A DNA stretch of 64,000 nucleotides, from NCBI RefSeq assembly GCF_001921205.1, contig NZ_MSIE01000044.1, forward strand, positions 1 to 64,000, in the 5' to 3' direction. This stretch comes from Actinophytocola xanthii (GTDB lineage Bacteria; Actinomycetota; Actinomycetes; Mycobacteriales; Pseudonocardiaceae). The notes beneath the pieces were generated by a model that was not told the DNA's origin, ran no database searches, and saw only the letters and a list, made by a program, of their open reading frames with translations. Below, piece by piece: positions 25,927 through 33,342 of the stretch (the stretch's first letter is position 1; each line of letters opens with the position of its first letter). The position numbers and the translations under genes were made by a program.

Positions 25927-25958
25927 GGGACACCACAGGAACGAGGAGAGACACCGAC

Positions 25959-26888
25959 ATGTCGACTGCGATCTCCGCCGCTGGACTGCGCAAGTCCTTC
26001 GGCGACCACCTGGTGCTCGACGGCATCGACCTGGCCGTCCCGGAGGGGACGATCTTCGCACTGCTCGGGCCCAACGGCGCCGGGAAGACCACGATCGTGC
26101 ACGTCCTCACCACCTTCCTCCGCGCCGACGCCGGCACGGCCCACGTGGTCGGGAAGGACGTGGTCCGCGACGCGGAGGCGGTTCGCGGCGCGATCGGCGT
26201 GACCGGGCAGTTCTCCGCGATCGACGACCTGTTGACCGGGGCGGAGAACCTGATGCTGATGGCGGACCTGCACCACCTGCCGCGCACCGCCGGTCGGCGC
26301 GTGACCGACGAGCTGCTGAAGCGGTTCGACCTGACCGAGGCCGGTGCCAAGCTGCCCTCGACCTACTCGGGCGGGATGCGGCGCCGGCTCGACCTGGCGA
26401 TGACGCTGGTGGGCAGCCCGCGGGTGATCTTCCTCGACGAGCCGACGACCGGGCTCGACCCGCGCAGCCGGCAGACGATGTGGCAGATCATCCGCGAGCT
26501 GGTCGCCGAGGGCGTGACGATCTTCCTCACCACGCAGTACCTGGAGGAGGCCGACGAGCTCGCCGACCGCATCGCCGTGCTCGACGGCGGGAAGATCGTG
26601 GCGGAGGGCACCGCCGCCCAGCTGAAGCGGATGATCCCGGGAGCCCACATCACGATCCGCTTCGCCGACGAGGTCGACCTCGCGGCGGCCGCGCGCGTGC
26701 TCGGCGACGTCCAGCGCGAGGACGAGGCGCTGGTCCTGCGCGTGCCGGCCGACGGCGGGGTCCGCGACCTGCGCTCGGTCCTCGCCCGCCTCGACGACGT
26801 GTCGGTCGAGGCCGACGAGCTGTCGGTGCACACCCCTGACCTGAACGACGTCTTCTTCGCCCTGACCGATCGGAGCGCGCGCCGATGA
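25959..26888 (+). CDS. ABC transporter ATP-binding protein (DrrA-like)
   Basis: 309 residues. Walker A GPNGAGKTT, Q-loop TGQFSAID, signature YSGGMRRRLDLAM, Walker B VIFLDEPTTGLDP and H-loop replaced by TTQYLEEAD, as in the daunorubicin-resistance (DrrA) group of ABC-2 exporters. GAGGAGA seven bases before ATG 25959 fixes the start, although the frame opens at an ATGA overlap with the DUF4097 stop. It pairs with the permease through an ATGA overlap. It powers export of a hydrophobic compound or lipid; the substrate is unknown. Confidence 0.92.
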   Translation: MSTAISAAGLRKSFGDHLVLDGIDLAVPEGTIFALLGPNGAGKTTIVHVLTTFLRADAGTAHVVGKDVVRDAEAVRGAIGVTGQFSAIDDLLTGAENLMLMADLHHLPRTAGRRVTDELLKRFDLTEAGAKLPSTYSGGMRRRLDLAMTLVGSPRVIFLDEPTTGLDPRSRQTMWQIIRELVAEGVTIFLTTQYLEEADELADRIAVLDGGKIVAEGTAAQLKRMIPGAHITIRFADEVDLAAAARVLGDVQREDEALVLRVPADGGVRDLRSVLARLDDVSVEADELSVHTPDLNDVFFALTDRSARR

Positions 26889-27673
26889 GCACCTACGTGA
26901 TGACCGACTCGCTGACCATGCTTCGCCGCAACCTGACCCACGCCCGGCGCTACCCGTCGATGACGATCGGCACGCTGGCCGTGCCGGTGGTGATGCTGCT
27001 GCTGTTCGGCGGCGTCTTCGGCTCCGCGCTCGGCGGTGGGATCAGCACCGGGCTCGGCGGCGGCGACTACATCAACTACCTGGCGCCGGGCGTGATCCTG
27101 GTCGCCGCGACCTCCGGCAGTATCGCGACGGCGGTGTCGGTGTGCGTCGACGCCACCCAGGGCGTCATGAACCGCTTACGCACGATGGCCGTCGCCCGGT
27201 CCGCGATCCTGACCGGGCACGTGATCGGGGGAGTGCTCCAGACGCTGCTGAGCGTGGCGCTGGTGATCGGGGTGGCGCTGCTGATGGGCTTCCGGCCCAA
27301 CGGCGACGCCCTGGAGTGGGTGGCCGCGGCGGGCATCCTGACCCTCCTGGTGTTCGCCCTGACCTGGCTCTCCGCCGGCTTCGGCCTGGTCGCCAGGAAC
27401 GCCGAGTCGGCCAGCAACATGCCGACGCCGCTGACCTTCCTCCCCTTGCTGGGCAGCGGCTTCGTACCCACCGACTCGATGCCGGCCGGCGTCCGCCACT
27501 TCGCCGAGTACCAGCCCTTCACCCCGATCATCGAGACCGTCCGCGGCCTCCTGATGGGAACCGGCATCGGCTCGGCCTGGGTGCTCGCGCTCGCCTGGTG
27601 CGTGGTGATCGCCCTGGTCGGCTTCCTCTGGTCGCGCCGCGCCTTCGAGCGCCGCACCAACCGGCCGACCTGA
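26885..27673 (+). CDS. ABC-2 type transporter permease (DrrB-like)
   Basis: 262 residues with six membrane segments (IGTLAVPVVMLLLFGGVFG, YLAPGVILVAATSG, SVALVIGVALLMGF and others) and the ABC-2 signature around LPLLGSGFVPTDSMP and FAEYQPFTPIIE. It forms the membrane channel for the adjacent ATPase. ATG 26885 overlaps that gene's stop. A rare TTA codon occurs at 27176-27178. A terminator hairpin follows 15 bp after the stop, ending the four-gene operon that begins at 24484. Confidence 0.92.
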   Translation: MSTYVMTDSLTMLRRNLTHARRYPSMTIGTLAVPVVMLLLFGGVFGSALGGGISTGLGGGDYINYLAPGVILVAATSGSIATAVSVCVDATQGVMNRLRTMAVARSAILTGHVIGGVLQTLLSVALVIGVALLMGFRPNGDALEWVAAAGILTLLVFALTWLSAGFGLVARNAESASNMPTPLTFLPLLGSGFVPTDSMPAGVRHFAEYQPFTPIIETVRGLLMGTGIGSAWVLALAWCVVIALVGFLWSRRAFERRTNRPT

Positions 27674-27687
27674 GGCGCACGGTAGGA

Positions 27688-27721
27688 ACCGGGCCTTCGA
27701 CCACACGGTCGGAGGCCCGGT
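27688..27721 (+). terminator. Terminator of the RHH-DUF4097-ABC operon
   Basis: A 15-bp stem (27688-27702 with 27707-27721, one G-U pair) with an ACAC loop, just after the permease stop. Confidence 0.7.
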
Positions 27722-27813
27722 GTATTGCCGGCATATCGAAAAACGCATACGCCCTCGCAACGGCCCGGTGTCTTCAGTGCACGTCATGGCCACCAGGGGA
27801 AAGGACTGCGACC

Positions 27814-29058
27814 GTGACCTCTGACTCCGCGGGCGGTGTCGAGCGGCGCCGACTGCTCGGGTGGGGCGGGCTGGCGGCGGCCGGCGTGGCGGCGGGCGTG
27901 CCGGTGGTGGGGACCTCGGTCGGCCACGCCGACCCGGCCCGCCCCGGCCGGATCCCGCCGGACACCCTGCCCGGCGGGGCCTATGACCGGTTCGTCGCGC
28001 GGCTGGCCGCCGAGGACCGGTTCTCCGGCGTGGTGCTGCTGTCCTACCGGGGCCGGACCGTGCTGTCCCGCGGCTACGGGATGGCCGACCGGGAGAAGGG
28101 GGTCCGCAACCACGAGAACGTCGCGTTCAACCTCTCCTCGGCGAGCCAGCCCTTTCTGTCGGTGGCCGTCCTGCAGTTGGCGCAGCAGGGCAGGCTGGCG
28201 CTGTCGGACACGGTGGGTACCCACCTCACGGGCTTCCCCGACGACATCGCCGACCAGGTGACCATCCACCACCTGCTGCTCACCCTCGCCGGGCTGGACG
28301 CCCCGATGCCGGACTGGCAACGCGTCTTCCACAGCGTGGCGGAGGTGCACGAGGCACAGCGGCAGTGGGCGCGGCAGGCGCGGCTGGTCGCCGTCCCCGG
28401 CTCCAGCGACAACGGCCACCGCCCCGGGGCGGGCGTCGGGCTCTCCATCGCCGCCCAGGTCGTGGAGGCCGTGAGCGGCATGACGTTCTGGGACTACGTG
28501 CACGAACGCGTCTTCCGACGCTGCGGCATGACCGGCTCGGCGTACTACACCAGGCAGCAGTGGCTCACCGACGAGCGCATCGCGCACCCGTACATGATGC
28601 AGGCCGACGGCAGCCGGGTGGACGGCGTCCGCAACCTGGACAAGGGCACAGTCCACCCGGGAGCCCCGGGCAGGAACCCGGGCCGGGCCTTCGTCGGCTA
28701 CGCCTCGGGCGACGGCTTCGCCACCGCCCCGGACCTGGTCCGGTTCGCGAACGCGCTGCGTGTCGGTGCGGTGCTGGCCCCGCCCTACGTCGACCTGTTC
28801 ACCTCGGCCAAGATCCCCGGCTACGACCCCACCTCGTACCACACGTACACGATGCCAATCTCGATCATTGGCGACGTGTCGACGTTCGGGCGCGGCGGCG
28901 GGGGCGGCGGCGTCGGCGCCAACTGGACCGTCTACGGGGACAGCGGTTGGGTCGGCGTCATCCTCAGCAACTACGACGAGTTCCCGCTGCTGGAGATGTG
29001 CATGGCGGAGAACGAGGCCGTCACCGGCGTGGCGGTCGACCCTCCCGGCGGCGGCTGA
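27814..29058 (+). CDS. Tat-exported serine-hydrolase (class C beta-lactamase fold) pseudoenzyme
   Basis: 414 residues. The N-terminus has a twin-arginine motif (VERRRLLGWGG) with a hydrophobic stretch ending in VGHADPA. The body aligns along the whole length of PF00144 serine hydrolases (FSGVVLLSYRGRTVLSRGYGMADRE, core RGRTVLSRGYG; AVLQLAQQGRLALSDTV; VFRRCGMTGSAYY). All three catalytic motifs are altered: SxxK is SASQ, the Tyr-x-Asn site is replaced in GAGVGLSIA, and the usual HxG motif is GRGGGG. It is therefore probably non-catalytic, perhaps a ligand-binding sensor. GTG 27814 is the start. A two-component system follows 32 bp later. Confidence 0.85.
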   Translation: MTSDSAGGVERRRLLGWGGLAAAGVAAGVPVVGTSVGHADPARPGRIPPDTLPGGAYDRFVARLAAEDRFSGVVLLSYRGRTVLSRGYGMADREKGVRNHENVAFNLSSASQPFLSVAVLQLAQQGRLALSDTVGTHLTGFPDDIADQVTIHHLLLTLAGLDAPMPDWQRVFHSVAEVHEAQRQWARQARLVAVPGSSDNGHRPGAGVGLSIAAQVVEAVSGMTFWDYVHERVFRRCGMTGSAYYTRQQWLTDERIAHPYMMQADGSRVDGVRNLDKGTVHPGAPGRNPGRAFVGYASGDGFATAPDLVRFANALRVGAVLAPPYVDLFTSAKIPGYDPTSYHTYTMPISIIGDVSTFGRGGGGGGVGANWTVYGDSGWVGVILSNYDEFPLLEMCMAENEAVTGVAVDPPGGG

Positions 29059-29090
29059 GCCCGGCACACCGTGCTGTCTACGCTGGGTAG

Positions 29091-29774
29091 ATGCGTGTGC
29101 TGATCGTGGAGGACGAGCCCTACCTGGCGGAAGCCGTCCGGGACGGCCTCCGGCTGGCGGCGATCGCGGCGGACGTCGCCGGGGACGGGGACACCGCGCT
29201 GGAGCTGCTGGGCGTCAACAGCTACGACATCGCCGTCCTCGACCGTGACATCCCGGGCCCCTCGGGCGACGAGATCGCCAGACGCATCGTCGCCTCCGGT
29301 AGCGGCATGCCGATCCTCATGCTCACCGCGGCCGACCGGCTCGACGACAAGACCACCGGGTTCGGGCTCGGTGCCGACGACTACCTCACCAAGCCCTTCG
29401 AGCTCAAGGAGCTGGTGCTCCGGCTCAGAGCGCTCGACCGCAGGCGCGGCCACAACCGGCCACCGGTGCGGGAGATCGCCGGCCTGCGGCTGGACCCGTT
29501 CCGCCGCGAGGTGTACCGCGACGGGCGTTATGTCGCGCTCACCCGCAAGCAGTTCGCCGTGCTCGAGGTCCTCGTCGCCGCCGAGGGCGGGGTGGTCAGC
29601 GCCGAGGAGCTGCTGGAACGGGCGTGGGACGAGAACGCGGACCCGTTCACCAACGCCGTGCGCATCACGGTCTCGGCACTGCGCAAACGCCTCGGCGAAC
29701 CCTGGGTCATCGCCACGGTGTCCGGCGTCGGCTACCGCATCGACACCGGGCACGAGGACGAGAGCCGTGGATAG
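29091..29774 (+). CDS. OmpR-family response regulator
   Basis: 227 residues. Receiver domain with acidic pair VEDEP, phospho-acceptor Asp in VLDRDIPG, Thr in MLTAAD and Lys in TKPFEL. The C-terminal winged-helix domain (ALTRKQFAVLEVL to TVSGVGYRI) binds DNA. It is followed by an overlapping histidine kinase (8-bp overlap), so the two form a VanR/VanS-like pair. Probable target: the upstream exported pseudoenzyme gene or wall functions; this is inference from position. Confidence 0.93.
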   Translation: MRVLIVEDEPYLAEAVRDGLRLAAIAADVAGDGDTALELLGVNSYDIAVLDRDIPGPSGDEIARRIVASGSGMPILMLTAADRLDDKTTGFGLGADDYLTKPFELKELVLRLRALDRRRGHNRPPVREIAGLRLDPFRREVYRDGRYVALTRKQFAVLEVLVAAEGGVVSAEELLERAWDENADPFTNAVRITVSALRKRLGEPWVIATVSGVGYRIDTGHEDESRG

Positions 29775-30930
29775 GGAGCCCGGGTGGAGCGTTCGCATCA
29801 AGCTCACCCTCAGCTATGCCGGGTTCCTGATGGTCGCCGGCGCCGTGTTGCTCGCCGCCGTGTGGGTGTTCCTCCTGCGTTACGTCCCCGACCGCGCGCT
29901 CCTCATCGCCGCCGACGACCTCCCCAACGGAGTGTTTCCCATCCGGTCCAGGCTCCTGCAGGTTTTCGTTCCACGGGCGGCGGCGGCGTTGGCGTTCCTG
30001 CTGGTGTTCGGCCTCGTGGGAGGGTGGATTCTCGCCGGTCGGATGCTGTCGCCGCTGAACCGCATCACCGAGGCCACCCGCACGGCCGCGACCGGGTCGC
30101 TCTCCCACCGGATCGAGCTGGACGGGCCGGGAGACGAGTTCCGCGAGCTCGCCGACGCCTTCGACACCATGCTCGCGCGGCTGGAAGCCCACGTCGGCGA
30201 GCAGCGACGGTTCGCGGCCAACGCCTCCCACGAGCTACGCACGCCACTGGCGATCTCGCGGACGCTCCTCGACGTCGCCCGCAACGACCCCACAGCCGAC
30301 CACACGGAGCTGATCGAGCGCCTGCACACCGTCAACACGCGGGCCATCGACCTCACCGAGGCCCTCCTGCTGCTCAGCCGCGGCGACCGCGGGCCCCGCG
30401 AGCACGTCGACCTGTCCCTCGTGGCCGAGGAAGCCGCCGAGACGCTGTTGCCCCTGGCCGAACAGCGCGGGGTCACGCTGGTCGTCACCGGCGAGAAGGC
30501 ACACACGGTCGGCTCTCCGGCGCTGCTCCTGCGGATGATGACCAACCTCGTGCAGAACGCGATCGTGCACAATCTGCCCGAGGGCGGCAGCGTGCGCGTG
30601 CACACGGAACGACGCTACGGCGCGAGCCTGCTGCGGATCGAGAACACCGGTCACCCACTCCCGCCGGAGCTGGTACCGACGCTGACCGAACCCTTCCAAC
30701 GCGGTACAGAGCGGACGCGCACCGACGAGCACGCGGGGGTCGGTCTGGGCCTGGCCATCGTGCAGACCATCGTCCGAGCACACGACGGCACCCTCGACCT
30801 CACCGCCCGACCCACCGGCGGCCTCCTCGTCACGATCCGGCTTCCACCCGGGTCGCCGACCGCCTCGGTCGGGAACCTGGGGGTGTCAGAACCGCCCGGC
30901 TCGGGCGAAGGCCGTCAACCGAGCCAGTGA
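29767..30930 (+). CDS. Sensor histidine kinase (HAMP, HisKA, HATPase)
   Basis: 387 residues. Two membrane helices (~18-38 and ~70-92) flank a short outside loop, then a HAMP domain (RMLSPLNRITEATR), the phospho-acceptor NASHELRTPL and an ATPase with N-box NLVQNAIVHN and G2 GVGLGLAIV. The very small external loop suggests it senses through the membrane or a partner, for which the exported pseudoenzyme two genes upstream is a candidate. GTG 29767 is preceded by GAGGACGAG within the regulator gene. Its 3' end overlaps the convergent DUF397 gene by 45 bp. Confidence 0.92.
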   Translation: MDREPGWSVRIKLTLSYAGFLMVAGAVLLAAVWVFLLRYVPDRALLIAADDLPNGVFPIRSRLLQVFVPRAAAALAFLLVFGLVGGWILAGRMLSPLNRITEATRTAATGSLSHRIELDGPGDEFRELADAFDTMLARLEAHVGEQRRFAANASHELRTPLAISRTLLDVARNDPTADHTELIERLHTVNTRAIDLTEALLLLSRGDRGPREHVDLSLVAEEAAETLLPLAEQRGVTLVVTGEKAHTVGSPALLLRMMTNLVQNAIVHNLPEGGSVRVHTERRYGASLLRIENTGHPLPPELVPTLTEPFQRGTERTRTDEHAGVGLGLAIVQTIVRAHDGTLDLTARPTGGLLVTIRLPPGSPTASVGNLGVSEPPGSGEGRQPSQ

Positions 30931-31050
30931 CGTGCGGCCCAGCTCCAGTGCGCGCTGCGGGTTCTTGCTGTCCCGGACGGCGGCGAGGTCTCCGCGGATC
31001 TGCACGCAGTTGCCGCTTTCTCCCGAGTAGGTCGAACTACGCCACGTCAT
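30886..31050 (-). CDS. DUF397 small protein
   Basis: 54 residues beginning MTWRSSTYSGESGNCV and containing the hallmark of the DUF397 family (NCVQI, then VRDSKNP, then LTAFARAGRF). Such proteins are encoded next to XRE-DUF5753 regulators in actinobacteria and are thought to act as their partners, sometimes described as toxin-antitoxin-like. The ATG overlaps the XRE stop (ATGA), confirming the pair. Its 3' 45 bp overlap the histidine kinase gene on the other strand. Confidence 0.88.
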   Translation of the reverse strand: MTWRSSTYSGESGNCVQIRGDLAAVRDSKNPQRALELGRTSLARLTAFARAGRF

Positions 31051-31874
31051 CAGATCTCCTTCAGCAGTGCCTGGAGCTTCGCCTTCGTCGCAGACCGTGA
31101 AACCGCTATTTCGTCCAACATCATAACGTGCCGGGTGTAGGGTGCGGCCTGATCATCTTGGAGATAGATCCCGCCACTGCTGACCTCAACGTTCACGATC
31201 GGGTCCACGCTGGGGAAAGTCATGTAGTGCCAGCTGTGAAGCAGTACTGCCACGGGCTGACGCTCCCGCACGAGCCGCACTCCCACTCCGCGATCGGGAG
31301 CCTCGAGAAGATGCTTGATCTGCTCCCGAAAGGCGGCGCGACCACCAAACCCCACGCCTAGCGCTCCCTCGTAGATGTAGGCGGTGTAGTCGATTTTGCC
31401 CAGGATGTCCTGGCGGCGTCGCCGGGCGATCCAGCGCAGGTCTGCCTCGTCCGGCACGACGCGGGCGGACAACATGTACGCCCGCGCGTAGGCCTCGATC
31501 TGCAACAGCCCGGGGATCAGCATCACCGACCAGTCGATGATGCTGTTGGCCTCGGCCTCGTAACTGGCCAGCAGCCCCATCTCCGGCGGCACCCCGGGCA
31601 GCGGACGCTCCCACCAGCCACCGCTGTCGCCCTGCTTCACGAACTCGATCAGCTCCTGCCGGTCCTCCACCGGCATCCCATAAGCGGTCGTCAGCATGGC
31701 GACGTCTTCGGTGGAAATACGACGTTTTCCCGTCTCGATGCGGCTCAACGTCGGCGCGCTCAGCCCGGTCACCTTTGCCGCGGCCGCCATTCGCAGCCCT
31801 TTGGACTCACGCAGAGTTCGTAGTCGAGTCCCTATCTGACGGTCGCGGACGGTCGACTTCCTGCGGTCTACCAC
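31050..31874 (-). CDS. XRE-family regulator with DUF5753
   Basis: 274 residues. N-terminal HTH (AAAKVTGLSAPTLSRIETGKR, core LSAPTLSRIETGK) followed by the ~180-residue DUF5753 domain (IPGLLQIEAYARAYM, VSSGGIYLQDD). These Scr1/WhiJ-like regulators affect development in Streptomyces and pair with DUF397 proteins. GAAGGA six bases before a GTG at 31874 sets the start; the frame is open to 31934 without homology. It is divergent from the hypothetical at 31983, and the gap holds two palindromes. Confidence 0.9.
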   Translation of the reverse strand: MVDRRKSTVRDRQIGTRLRTLRESKGLRMAAAAKVTGLSAPTLSRIETGKRRISTEDVAMLTTAYGMPVEDRQELIEFVKQGDSGGWWERPLPGVPPEMGLLASYEAEANSIIDWSVMLIPGLLQIEAYARAYMLSARVVPDEADLRWIARRRRQDILGKIDYTAYIYEGALGVGFGGRAAFREQIKHLLEAPDRGVGVRLVRERQPVAVLLHSWHYMTFPSVDPIVNVEVSSGGIYLQDDQAAPYTRHVMMLDEIAVSRSATKAKLQALLKEI

Positions 31875-31894
31875 AGCTTTTCCTTCCCCGGCAT

Positions 31895-31932
31895 GTTTCC
31901 TCGCCGGAAACACTCCGCCGTTTTCCGAAAAC
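31895..31932. promoter_or_regulatory. Two palindromes, candidate XRE operators
   Basis: GTTTCC-N5-GGAAAC (31895-31911) and GTTTTCCGAAAAC (31920-31932) in the divergent XRE/hypothetical promoter region. Confidence 0.5.
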
Positions 31933-31982
31933 AAAACCTAGTCTCAGCATCGCGACATGCTGTGTTCGGTGGAGGGATTGTT

Positions 31983-32384
31983 GTGGCGAACGCGGTCAAC
32001 CTAACACTCGACGACCTGCTTCGGGAGTTGCGGTACCGACGATGGACGCTCTACCGCTGGGGCGAGGCCGAGGACCCGGCGCTGTTGGCCGGGGTGTTCC
32101 GCTGGTGCACCGCACGACAGGTGGACGTTCTCCTGCTCAGGCGCAACGGGTCCGGCAACGCCTACCGCGCGCCCCTCTTCCGGGAAAGGGACCTGTTCAC
32201 GCCGCCGACCGTATTGTGGGAGTACTACTGCGAAAGCGCACTGTGGACGCTGCGCGCCATCATGAGCCTGCCGGCCCCCTCCGACCCGTCTGCGCCGATG
32301 CTCATGTACCCGCCGTGCGGCGAATGCCGCCTTCCCGGCGACCTGCCGACGCCGACGGTCATCCGTCCACTCGGCATGCTCTAG
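31983..32384 (+). CDS. Hypothetical protein
   Basis: 133 residues, soluble. It has a tryptophan/tyrosine-rich N-terminal half (LRELRYRRWTLYRWG) with an FRWCTARQVDVLLLR stretch and two late cysteines (PPCGEC). I do not recognise a family. GGAGG eight bases before GTG 31983 gives a clear start. It is divergent from the XRE-DUF397 pair with shared palindromes, so it is a plausible regulatory target. Confidence 0.7.
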   Translation: MANAVNLTLDDLLRELRYRRWTLYRWGEAEDPALLAGVFRWCTARQVDVLLLRRNGSGNAYRAPLFRERDLFTPPTVLWEYYCESALWTLRAIMSLPAPSDPSAPMLMYPPCGECRLPGDLPTPTVIRPLGML

Positions 32385-32455
32385 CGAGCACCCTTTCCGG
32401 CGCCTCGAGTACGAGTACCCGGCGGGATGGCCGCGGAACCCGGATGATGGGTTCC

Positions 32456-32662
32456 ATGGCTGACAGGTTCGAGTACAAGGTGATCGAGCTCCGCGAGAAG
32501 CTGATCGGCGGCAAGATGTCCGGCGCGAAGCTGGAACGGCTGCTCAACGAGCACGCGGCAGAGGGCTGGCAGCTCAAGGCGATCACGTCTGCGGAGATCA
32601 AGGGCCGGATCGGCCCTGGTGGCGTGGAAGGCATCCTGGTCACCCTCGAGCGCCGGGTCTGA
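32456..32662 (+). CDS. DUF4177 small protein
   Basis: 68 residues: FEYKVIELREKL, LERLLNEHAAEGWQLK and VEGILVTLER match the DUF4177 domain, a small alpha/beta fold of unknown function. ATG 32456 begins next to the conserved core; ATGs four and three codons upstream are alternatives. No strong SD. Confidence 0.8.
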   Translation: MADRFEYKVIELREKLIGGKMSGAKLERLLNEHAAEGWQLKAITSAEIKGRIGPGGVEGILVTLERRV

Positions 32663-32682
32663 CTCGCGTCGAGTACTGCGCC

Positions 32683-33165
32683 TCAGTGCAGCTCGTCGTT
32701 GGTCCGTCCGGTCTTGACCGAGCGCGGGTGGTCCTCGGGGTTCCAGCCGGGGCTGGCGTACTCGTCGTTCTTGTGCAGTAGCAACCAGTGGTTGGGGTTT
32801 CCGCGCCCGGTGTGGATGAGCACGAAGCGACCGCCCAGCTTCTCGCCGTCCAGGTCGATGTGCAGCTGGCCCGCGGCCAGCGCCGCGGCCGGGTCGCCCT
32901 CGCGCCCGTGCCGCCAGGTGCCCCAGTCCCACACGATCACGTCGCCGCCGCCGGGGCGACCGGCGCCGATGATGCCTTCGAAGTCGAAGTAGCCGAGCGC
33001 GTGGTCCTCCACCCGGACCGCGAGGGAGCGCACGGTCGGGTCCAGCGTCGGCCCCTTGGGCACCGCCCAGCTGACCAGCACCCCGTCCAGCTCCAGGCGC
33101 AGGTCGTAGTGCAGCCGCCGCGCCCGGTGCCGCTGCACGACGAACCGCCTGGTCACCAATGACAT
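32683..33165 (-). CDS. LigD-type 3'-phosphoesterase domain protein
   Basis: 160 residues equal to the stand-alone phosphoesterase domain of DNA ligase D, which trims 3'-phosphates and ribonucleotides at breaks in bacterial NHEJ. Conserved blocks: FVVQRHRARRLHYDLRLE (His, Asp and Arg metal/catalytic positions), SWAVPKGP, VEDHALGYFDFEG and HWLLLHKND. No ligase, polymerase or Ku gene is adjacent. GGGAG six bases before the ATG supports the start. It is divergent from the uORF/methyltransferase unit. Confidence 0.9.
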   Translation of the reverse strand: MSLVTRRFVVQRHRARRLHYDLRLELDGVLVSWAVPKGPTLDPTVRSLAVRVEDHALGYFDFEGIIGAGRPGGGDVIVWDWGTWRHGREGDPAAALAAGQLHIDLDGEKLGGRFVLIHTGRGNPNHWLLLHKNDEYASPGWNPEDHPRSVKTGRTNDELH

Positions 33166-33178
33166 TGCGCGCTCCCGG

Positions 33179-33184
33179 TAAGAT
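33179..33184 (+). promoter_or_regulatory. -10 element placing the transcript start at the uORF ATG
   Basis: TAAGAT lies six bases before the ATG of a seven-residue uORF, the spacing seen for leaderless actinobacterial transcripts. No good -35 is visible. Confidence 0.4.
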
Positions 33185-33190
33185 CATCGC

Positions 33191-33214
33191 ATGACGTTCT
33201 TCTTCCGAGTCTGA
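33191..33214 (+). CDS. Seven-residue uORF MTFFFRV
   Basis: ATG ACG TTC TTC TTC CGA GTC TGA, with three consecutive phenylalanine codons and the stop directly abutting the first stem of the structured leader. It looks like a leader peptide, but translation is unproven. Confidence 0.4.
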   Translation: MTFFFRV

Positions 33215-33284
33215 CGCGACCGCTGGCGGGTTGCGGGTACCCCTCGCCAGCGATGCGGAGCGGTCATCCCCGCTCCGGGTCGCG
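33215..33284 (+). ncRNA. Predicted three-way-junction leader RNA
   Basis: Three perfect stems nest in 70 nt: P1 33215-33221 with 33278-33284 (7 bp), P2 33222-33228 with 33245-33251 (7 bp), P3 33256-33263 with 33270-33277 (8 bp, six-base loop). P1 begins immediately after the uORF stop. The minus strand could fold the same way, so orientation rests on the uORF and downstream gene. Confidence 0.5.
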
Positions 33285-33342
33285 ACGTGGGAGAAGATCA
33301 CGTGTTTTCTCGTGAACCTCGTCCTGGCACCGTCGTCGTCAC

